From: an uncultured Eubacteriales bacterium
GTDB taxonomy: Bacteria; Bacillota_A; Clostridia; Christensenellales; Aristaeellaceae
DNA: 10,984 bases
Direction: 5' to 3'
Assembly: GCA_902775835.1 (NCBI GenBank)
Contig: CACYNZ010000098.1
Span: forward strand, 1 to 10,984
Below, one piece after another: positions 6,202 through 10,984 of the stretch. The position numbers and the translations under genes are program-made. The first letter of the stretch is position 1. The number at the start of each line of letters is the position of its first letter. The notes below the pieces were generated by a model, which saw nothing but the letters and a program-made list of their open reading frames with translations, was not told the DNA's origin and ran no database searches.

Positions 6202-6210
6202 ATTGTACCA
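6202..6210 (-). promoter_or_regulatory. Extended -10 promoter for the repeat-protein gene
   Basis: On the minus strand TGGTACAAT: TACAAT (6202-6207) matches the sigma-A -10 at five of six bases with a TGn extension. No good -35 is visible at 16-18 nt. The predicted start is near 6195, leaving a leader of about 97 nt before ATG 6098. The rest of 6211-6295 shows no gene I can support. Confidence 0.45.
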
Positions 6211-6295
6211 CTTTTCTGCCCGAATCCACGCCTTTTTCATTTTCTTCTGCGCTGCCCGGGATTCCGGCATGCCTGCGCGCACCTGAAGTCAATCC

Positions 6296-6326
6296 AAAAA
6301 CAGAGTGCCCTGTTTCAGGCACTCTG
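6296..6326 (-). terminator. Intrinsic terminator of the duplicated-domain hypothetical gene
   Basis: On the minus strand CAGAGTGCC (6318-6326) pairs with GGCACTCTG (6301-6309), followed by TTTTT (6296-6300). It lies 7 nt after the stop codon at 6334-6336. Confidence 0.85.
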
Positions 6327-6333
6327 ATACTGT

Positions 6334-7137
6334 TTACTCATCCGCCTCGTGCGATTCCGCTCCGTTGGCAAGGGCTTTGGCGTACTTCTCGCTCATCAGA
6401 TCAATGGAATACAGGTACGGCTCTCCGTTAATGGCTGCCGCACATTCCCGGATGTCCTGATACTGCGGATCCTCCTTCATCTGTGCAAGAATCGCCTTCA
6501 TCCTTTCTCTGTCCAGGAAGAAAGGCTGACGGGCGAAGTAATAGACAGGCGTCGGCGTCGGGAATGCCCTGCAATTGAAGCGGACCATTTCAGCCACGGT
6601 TCTCGCGTCGTCCTTCTCCAGGGTCAGCATGGCGATCTTGGCGTAGTTGTTGGCCATGAGTTCATCCGAATAATAATAGGTATCCTGCTGTCCCTTCACG
6701 CACTTGATGTCCGAGCAGGTTTCATCTTCCTGCATCTCTTTCAGAAGCGCTTCGACATCTTCCTCGTCCTTTTCGATCAGCTTTCTGGGCGTAATCAGCG
6801 CGGAACGGCAGCGTTCCCGGATGAAATCCGCCAGCATCTGGGCACGCGTCTTCTCCGGTTCCGGAGGCTGTTCGGGTTCCGGCGGAGACGGCGGGAACGG
6901 ATCGTTCACTTCCGGCAGCGACTGCATATAATCAAGGAGATCCGGTTTTTCCGCGTTCTTTTCCGTATTCATCATCTGAGCCGCCTGATCCTGCAGCTCA
7001 CGCTTTTCGAGCTTCGGATTGTCCAGTGCCTTATTGACAGCCGGGTCCAGAGCGTCACTGAACTCTCCCGGAATCTCGCTGGGCTTCAGTTCGACTTCCT
7101 TTGCAAAGCCAGGTTTTCTTCTTCCAAACAATGCCAT
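6334..7137 (-). CDS. Hypothetical protein with an internal duplication
   Basis: A 267-residue protein of unrecognised family. Residues 1-78 are charged and probably helical or loose, 79-95 are a proline/glutamate-rich linker (FPPSPPEPEQPPEPEK), and the rest is a folded region. The folded part contains the same roughly 45-residue unit twice: about 127-171 (ALLKEMQED, DIKC, TYYYSDELMANNYAKIAML) and about 212-256 (AILAQMKED, DIRE, PYLYSIDLMSEKYAKALA). The shared pattern is a helix ending in MxED, DI[KR], then YxYSxxLMxxxYAK. There is no signal peptide or membrane segment, so it is likely cytoplasmic. The start ATG 7135-7137 has GGGAAGG 8 nt upstream; a TTG start at 7164 is less likely. It has its own terminators on both sides, so it is probably a single-gene unit. 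Confidence 0.75.
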   Translation of the reverse strand: MALFGRRKPGFAKEVELKPSEIPGEFSDALDPAVNKALDNPKLEKRELQDQAAQMMNTEKNAEKPDLLDYMQSLPEVNDPFPPSPPEPEQPPEPEKTRAQMLADFIRERCRSALITPRKLIEKDEEDVEALLKEMQEDETCSDIKCVKGQQDTYYYSDELMANNYAKIAMLTLEKDDARTVAEMVRFNCRAFPTPTPVYYFARQPFFLDRERMKAILAQMKEDPQYQDIRECAAAINGEPYLYSIDLMSEKYAKALANGAESHEADE

Positions 7138-7210
7138 GCTTGCATCCTTCCCTTTCTTTCGCAATCATGGAAGCTCCTTCCCCGGAGCTTCATTTTCTAT
7201 GTTCTCCGCT

Positions 7211-7255
7211 AAAAAAACATCTCCTGCACAGGGAAATCCGTGCAGGAGATGTTTT
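7211..7255 (-). terminator. Intrinsic terminator of the aldehyde oxidoreductase operon
   Basis: A perfect 16-bp stem, 7240-7255 with 7214-7229, with a 10-nt loop, followed on the minus strand by a T7 run (7211-7217, partly inside the stem). It begins 27 nt after the stop codon of the oxidoreductase gene and is the strongest terminator in the window. Confidence 0.9.
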
Positions 7256-7282
7256 ACAGTCTGGTTACAATTACATGAAAGC

Positions 7283-9478
7283 TCAGATCAGGCCGAGTTC
7301 TTCCAGTTTGTCTGCACAGTCACCCAGGTCAAACTTTTCCAGAGTGGCGCGGGTCGGAATACCGGTCTCCTTGTCCCAGCCCATGGCTTCATACCACATA
7401 TCCAGGGACTTCTCCCAGTCTTCGCGGTCCAGCTTCACAGTGCCCTCTTCGAAAGGCTTGAAGTCGGGCTCCTTGTCGAAGACCCATTCAGAGACCTGAT
7501 CATGGTCCTTGCGCAGGTTGGTGCTGCCAAGGTTCAGCTTGAAGGACACAGCCGTCATGACGCGCAGCAGCTGGGAAATACGCTCGGAATCCCGCTCCTG
7601 ATCCTCACGGGTATACTCTTCGCCCAGAACAGCGGTCATATACTTGGCATCCAGGTCCAGATCGCCGATATAATTGCGCTTCTTGCTGGTGGCGATGGTC
7701 ATGGGGTACATCCAGTTGCACAGCGTGGCGGAATCGTGCCACTGCTTGCCGATGAAAGCCCACTTGGCCAGCTTGATCTTGTTCTCATTGATGGGGGTGT
7801 AGTGCTTCTGCGGATCCGTACAGCCTTCTCCGAAGAAATGCTCCAGAACCGGCTTGGTGATCTCGTTGTAGGGAGCACCGGAAGAGCAGAAGTTGATGAG
7901 ATGGTGGATCATGCAGTCACGGTTGTACATCATGGAGTACAGCGTGCCGGCCTGCCAGCAGTTTTCAGGGCCATGATGACGCGGATATCCGTTGTGGCCG
8001 ATATTGAAGTTCTTGCCGTTTACGAAGTCATAGAAGCTGACGCCTGCCACGTTCTTGGCCGGATCGTCCATGCCCCACTTCTCATACAGCCTGTAGGTGC
8101 CCAGGCCCAGGTCTCCGAACAGGCCGGTGCCGGTGGAAATGCGGCGGTAGACTTCCCACACCCAGCGGGGATCGCCGGACTCCATCAGATCCCACGGGAT
8201 TTCATCCCATTCGCCGGGATACAGGCGGTCCGCCACGTCCTTCAGAACGCCGGTTGTATAGGCCATGTTGAAGTCTTCATAGAGGTTGCCGTAGTTGCAC
8301 CATACGCCATATTCATCGGCCGCACGGGAACCGGCACCGCCCAGGATCATCTTGGCATCCTTCTCGTCCACAAAGTCGTGGGTGGAGGGCACGCTGTTGC
8401 CTTCGGCATCCTTATGGTTGGGATACCACTCGAGCATCTTGATGATGGGCATGCAGGTATTGGAAACATGGGTCGGCAGGTCATATTCCGCCAGAGGATC
8501 CATGTCATACTCGGTATAGCAGCGCACGGGGCAGGAAGAGCATCCGCCCTGCTTCACGGTATACTTCTCAGCGATTTCGCCGAAGTCGAACACGCCCTTG
8601 TTGCAGCGCAGTGCCGCCACGTTGATGACGCCGCTGGGCTGCTCACCCATGTCGATGGGTCCCTTGCTGGCCTTGTCCCAGGTGATGCCGGGGGCACCCT
8701 GCCAGCGGTTGTTGGTGGCCACATACTCAGACCAGCTCTGGGCATGGCACGGAACGGTGTGGTTGTTGTTGCCGCCGACCAGATCCTTGATCATGTAGTT
8801 GGACAGAAGACGCACTTCCATGGGACGTGCAATCTTCACAGCACCGGTGCCGCGCACCACAATGCCCTTGACTTTCTTGCTGCCCAGCAGAGCGCCGATG
8901 CCGGCACCGCCGCTGTTGCCGAAGGAAGTGACAATGTTGGACATGGGTACCAGGTTTTCGCCGGCGGGGCCGATGGTGGCCACGTCGAACTCAGGGCCGT
9001 TCTCCTTGGCCAGGGTGGCATTGGCTTCAAAGGTGCCCTTGCCCCAGACATGGGAAGCGTCCTCAATGGTGACTTTATCGTCTTCAATCTTGATGTATAC
9101 AGGCTTGTCGCTCTGGCCTTCCACGATCATGGCGTCATAGCCGGCATACTTGAATGCATGAGCGATATGTCCGCCCATATGTGCGTCCACAATGGAATAG
9201 CCCTTGCTCCAGCAGGACAGGAGCGTGATGTTCATACGTCCGGAGCAGGGAACGCCGGAAGCAGTCAGAGGGCCGACACCGAACACGCACTTTGCGTCCG
9301 GTCCCAGAGGATCCGTATCCATGGGCACTTCGTCCCAGATCACTTTATATCCGATGCCCATGCCGCCGATATAGGGCTTGTACTTGGGCAGCGTATCTTC
9401 CTTGCTGATTTCACCGGTGGTCAGGTTCACGCGCAGAATCGTACCCGCCCAGCCGTTGATGCCATTCTTCACAGACAT
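7283..9478 (-). CDS. Aldehyde ferredoxin oxidoreductase-family (YdhV-like) catalytic subunit
   Basis: A 731-residue tungsten- or molybdenum-bis-pterin oxidoreductase of the AOR family. The N-terminal pterin-binding part shows GWAGTILRVNLTTG (9-22), YIGGMGIGYK (36-45) and GPLTASGVPCSGRMN (69-83). The [4Fe-4S] ligands appear as GGCSSCPVRC (Cys313, Cys316, Cys320; CxxCxxxC) and, far downstream, HDSATLCNWM with Cys587, matching the DSxxxC motif of the family. It is longer than classical AOR (about 600 residues) and closer to E. coli YdhV (about 700). No signal peptide is present. The ATG at 9476-9478 has AGAGGAGG about 9 nt upstream. It lies 42 nt after the four-cluster ferredoxin gene, its likely electron partner. 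The substrate cannot be read from the sequence; aldehydes are typical, but YdhV- and BamB-type relatives differ. Codon bias is strong. Confidence 0.92.
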   Translation of the reverse strand: MSVKNGINGWAGTILRVNLTTGEISKEDTLPKYKPYIGGMGIGYKVIWDEVPMDTDPLGPDAKCVFGVGPLTASGVPCSGRMNITLLSCWSKGYSIVDAHMGGHIAHAFKYAGYDAMIVEGQSDKPVYIKIEDDKVTIEDASHVWGKGTFEANATLAKENGPEFDVATIGPAGENLVPMSNIVTSFGNSGGAGIGALLGSKKVKGIVVRGTGAVKIARPMEVRLLSNYMIKDLVGGNNNHTVPCHAQSWSEYVATNNRWQGAPGITWDKASKGPIDMGEQPSGVINVAALRCNKGVFDFGEIAEKYTVKQGGCSSCPVRCYTEYDMDPLAEYDLPTHVSNTCMPIIKMLEWYPNHKDAEGNSVPSTHDFVDEKDAKMILGGAGSRAADEYGVWCNYGNLYEDFNMAYTTGVLKDVADRLYPGEWDEIPWDLMESGDPRWVWEVYRRISTGTGLFGDLGLGTYRLYEKWGMDDPAKNVAGVSFYDFVNGKNFNIGHNGYPRHHGPENCWQAGTLYSMMYNRDCMIHHLINFCSSGAPYNEITKPVLEHFFGEGCTDPQKHYTPINENKIKLAKWAFIGKQWHDSATLCNWMYPMTIATSKKRNYIGDLDLDAKYMTAVLGEEYTREDQERDSERISQLLRVMTAVSFKLNLGSTNLRKDHDQVSEWVFDKEPDFKPFEEGTVKLDREDWEKSLDMWYEAMGWDKETGIPTRATLEKFDLGDCADKLEELGLI

Positions 9479-9520
9479 TTCGTAATTCCTCCTCTATATG
9501 ATGAGTGGTCCCTGAGTGGG

Positions 9521-10159
9521 TCAGATGGCCTGAGTTGCAGACACAATGCGGTCCCAAGGAATGATGGACAGCGCGCCGGAAGGACAGCCTTCAGCACAGG
9601 CACCGCACATAATGCACTTGGAGGACTTGTGTGTTTCAGGATTGACGGTGGGCATGTGCCACGGGCAGGCCTTGGTGCAGGCACCGCAGCCGATGCACTT
9701 TTCGGTATCCACTCTGCGCACGCCGTTCTCATCAGAATAGATGGCTCCCATAGGACAGGCTTCGCCGCACATGGGCGTCTCGCACTGACGGCAGGTATCC
9801 GGGAAATAGGTCCAGTTGTCTTCCGTATACAGGCCCTGTCCGTTACGGCTGGAGTACAGATTCCGTGTCACCTTGACGCGGGAAATATAGCTGGAGCAGC
9901 AGCCATCATTGGTCAGTGTGCAGTTGATTTCGCATCTCTGGCATCCGACGCAGCGGTCAGCATCCACCACAAGAAGTCCCTGGGGGAAGGCCCATACCCG
10001 TACCTTGTCTTCCGCGACAGCTTTCTCGGTGACACCCAGAACGCTGAGCATGGACGACGAAATCGCCAGGCCTGCCAGGCTCTTTCCGCTCAGTTTGAGA
10101 AACTGACGGCGGGTATAGTCCTTGTCGAGGAAGCTCTTGCGATCCTTTGTTTCAGTCAT
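9521..10159 (-). CDS. Tat-signal ferredoxin-like subunit with four [4Fe-4S] motifs (YdhY-like)
   Basis: A 212-residue electron-transfer subunit. Residues 15-22 carry the twin-arginine motif (YTRRQFLK, Arg17/Arg18), followed by a mildly hydrophobic stretch (LAGLAISSSMLSVLG) and a plausible cut after AVA at about 49, so it should leave the cytoplasm folded. Four cysteine clusters follow: Cys70-73-76-80 (CxxCxxCxxxC), Cys123-126-131-135, Cys155-158-161-165 and Cys182-185-188-192, the last three ending in CP as in ferredoxin-type subunits of the DmsB/YdhY group. The ATG at 10157-10159 has GGAGGAG 7 nt upstream. It is the first gene of the operon and precedes the AOR-family gene by 42 nt, the order also seen in E. 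coli ydhY-ydhV. No quinol-oxidising membrane subunit is in the window. It presumably wires the oxidoreductase to a membrane or soluble carrier (inferred). Confidence 0.92.
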   Translation of the reverse strand: MTETKDRKSFLDKDYTRRQFLKLSGKSLAGLAISSSMLSVLGVTEKAVAEDKVRVWAFPQGLLVVDADRCVGCQRCEINCTLTNDGCCSSYISRVKVTRNLYSSRNGQGLYTEDNWTYFPDTCRQCETPMCGEACPMGAIYSDENGVRRVDTEKCIGCGACTKACPWHMPTVNPETHKSSKCIMCGACAEGCPSGALSIIPWDRIVSATQAI

Positions 10160-10257
10160 GATCGATCTCCTCCTAATTCTGATGAAAACTCACAAAGATA
10201 CCAGGCAATCCAGACATACAAAATCCGCTGGACAGAGCGCAGCACGGTACAAGAAAT

Positions 10258-10360
10258 ACACGCTCATCCAACGGCTCCTTCGCAAGACGGCAAGCACCCC
10301 CGTTGCCGGTGATACTCATTGGCCTGCACAGCCCGGAGGGTTCTGCAGGCTTGGAGTGTT
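10258..10360 (-). ncRNA. Structured 5' leader, candidate molybdenum/tungsten cofactor riboswitch
   Basis: The transcript from the promoter at 10376-10384 has about 200 nt before the ferredoxin gene. Its first half can fold: an outer helix ACAC (10356-10359) with GTGT (10258-10261) plus TCCAA (10351-10355) with TTGGA (10267-10271); inside it GCCTGCA (10344-10350) with TGCAGGC (10322-10328); and CGGCAA (10303-10308) with TTGCCG (10288-10293). CTCC (10335-10338) and GGAG (10275-10278) could also pair. Because the downstream gene makes a pterin-tungsten/molybdenum enzyme, a cofactor-sensing riboswitch of the Moco motif type is the natural candidate. This is inferred from structure and context, not from a model match. 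The second half (10160-10257) shows no clear terminator, so control could be at translation. Confidence 0.45.
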
Positions 10361-10375
10361 GTATGATCTTAATTC

Positions 10376-10384
10376 ATTCTAACA
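10376..10384 (-). promoter_or_regulatory. Extended -10 promoter of the ferredoxin/AOR operon
   Basis: On the minus strand TGTTAGAAT: TAGAAT (10376-10381) matches the -10 consensus at five of six bases with a TGn extension. The -35 position falls in a T8 tract, which is a weak match. The predicted start is near 10368. Further upstream, 10385-10496 holds no gene. Confidence 0.55.
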
Positions 10385-10496
10385 CACAATGCTTTGAAAA
10401 AAAAGGGGATTTTTCGCCCACCTGCCATATTTCTCTGCGTGAATCAAGTTAGTGGAAGCTAATCCATTTCAACCCTTCCGGCGTCCTTATTGCAGC

Positions 10497-10527
10497 AAAA
10501 AACGTGCCAGCCCATGGACATGGCACG
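10497..10527 (-). terminator. Intrinsic terminator of tatC
   Basis: On the minus strand CGTGCCA (10521-10527) pairs with TGGCACG (10503-10509) across an 11-nt loop, followed by TTTTTT (10497-10502). It starts 7 nt after the tatC stop and separates tatC from the ferredoxin/AOR operon. Confidence 0.8.
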
Positions 10528-10534
10528 GAATCGG

Positions 10535-10984
10535 TTATTCACGCTCTCTCGGGCGGGTAAACCGCGAAACCAGAATGCTGATCTCATAGAGCAGATACAG
10601 CGGGACGCCCAGCGCCACCTGTGAAACCACATCCGGCGGCGTCAGTATGGCGGCGAGGACAAACACTCCAAGAATGACATACTTCCGGATTTTCGACAGT
10701 GTCCTGTAATCCGTCCATCCGACTTTGGTGGTCAGATACAGCGCAACCGGAAGCTGGAAGGCAACGCCGAAGGGAATGATGAAGCCGAAGAGGAAGCCCA
10801 CATACTTGTCAATGGAAAGCATGGGCGTTGCAAGCCCGTCGCCCTGAACCAGGAAGAAATCCACTGCCAGTGTATATACGCCGAAATAGCAGAAGCTCAC
10901 CCCGGCCAGAAACAGCAGCAGCGCAATCACGAACAGAAAGCGGAACCGCTTCTGTTCATTGGGATACAGAGCCGGCTTGATGAA
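10535..10984 (-). CDS. tatC: Sec-independent translocase subunit TatC (N-terminus off window)
   Basis: The last 149 residues of TatC, the membrane core that recognises twin-arginine signals. The frame enters from the right edge with FIKPALYPNEQKR, the conserved first periplasmic/cytosolic loop motif FxxPxLYxxE, and continues with four membrane segments. FGFIIPFGVAFQLPVAL matches the fourth-helix region, and LTPPDVVSQVALGVPLYLLYE matches the strongly conserved LTPPD segment and last helix. The tail (SRFTRPRERE) is basic and cytoplasmic. At the position of E. coli Glu170 (FGVSFE) this protein has Gln, a substitution also found in other bacterial TatC proteins as far as I recall. An internal GTG at 10930 is not the start, as the conserved motif lies before it. 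A Tat substrate (the ferredoxin subunit) is the next gene downstream, though in a separate transcription unit. Confidence 0.95.
   Translation of the reverse strand, partial: FIKPALYPNEQKRFRFLFVIALLLFLAGVSFCYFGVYTLAVDFFLVQGDGLATPMLSIDKYVGFLFGFIIPFGVAFQLPVALYLTTKVGWTDYRTLSKIRKYVILGVFVLAAILTPPDVVSQVALGVPLYLLYEISILVSRFTRPRERE

Noticed and set aside
5706..6203. A longer start (6203) for the repeat protein
   Set aside because: The ATG overlaps the predicted -10 box, has no SD site, and adds an unnatural segment, while ATG 6098 has an excellent SD.
7170..7191. Hairpin GAAGCTCC/GGAGCTTC as a terminator
   Set aside because: The T-rich flank is on the plus strand, where there is no gene to terminate; on the minus strand it lies in the leader of the hypothetical gene and has no T-run. 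It could be a leader hairpin, but nothing supports a function.
6349..7212. A plus-strand open frame of 287 codons
   Set aside because: It is antisense to the duplicated-domain gene, is full of Arg and Ile, and runs past that gene into a hairpin region.
7019..10312. A plus-strand open frame of 1097 codons
   Set aside because: It lies antisense to the AOR-family and ferredoxin genes. Their strong preference for G or C at the third codon position removes stops from the opposite strand. Its sequence has no family features, and it spans two intergenic gaps and a terminator.
10449..10462. Inverted repeat TTAG-N6-CTAA as an operator
   Set aside because: Arms of four bases are expected by chance, and it lies about 70 bp upstream of the promoter.

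Overview
The window looks like chromosomal DNA of an anaerobic Firmicute of the class Clostridia, possibly a gut or rumen organism. This rests on a NifU-like/GGGtGRT gene pair, a C_GCAxxG_C_C protein, a tungsten/molybdenum aldehyde oxidoreductase, strong purine-rich Shine-Dalgarno sites before most genes, and compact genes with GC-rich wobble positions. I see no phage genes, insertion sequences, tRNA, rRNA or CRISPR array.

Layout. 1-2095 (minus): an operon for the cell surface, made of a tentative small ORF, a PepSY-like lipoprotein candidate coupled to it by a GTGA overlap, and a secreted SH3/RCC1-like repeat protein that runs off the left edge. 2123-2193: back-to-back divergent promoters. 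2242-3976 (plus): a NifU-like scaffold gene and a GGGtGRT-family gene, closed by a strong terminator. 4121-4875 (plus): a C_GCAxxG_C_C redox protein overlapping a Dabb-domain protein. 4944-5639 (plus): a NodB-type polysaccharide deacetylase without a signal peptide. 5656-5695: a bidirectional terminator between convergent units. 5706-7137 (minus): two uncharacterised proteins, one made of 21-residue repeats and one with an internal duplication. 7283-10384 (minus): a redox operon with an extended -10 promoter, a leader of about 200 nt with several stems, a Tat-signal protein carrying four [4Fe-4S] motifs, and an aldehyde ferredoxin oxidoreductase-family catalytic subunit. 10535-10984 (minus): the C-terminal part of tatC.

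How the genes fit together. The right-hand third is the clearest functional unit. It holds a pterin-cofactor oxidoreductase, its iron-sulfur partner with a twin-arginine signal, and a core component of the Tat translocase that would export folded cofactor-loaded protein. The structured leader is a good candidate for a molybdenum/tungsten cofactor riboswitch, but I could not test it against the family model. The NifU-like/GGGtGRT pair belongs to a recognised family whose function is unknown, and it is one of the more interesting loci here. The strong codon bias of 2242-3976 and 7283-9478, compared with the looser codon use of 1-1910, suggests high expression of the former two and a more accessory character for the last.
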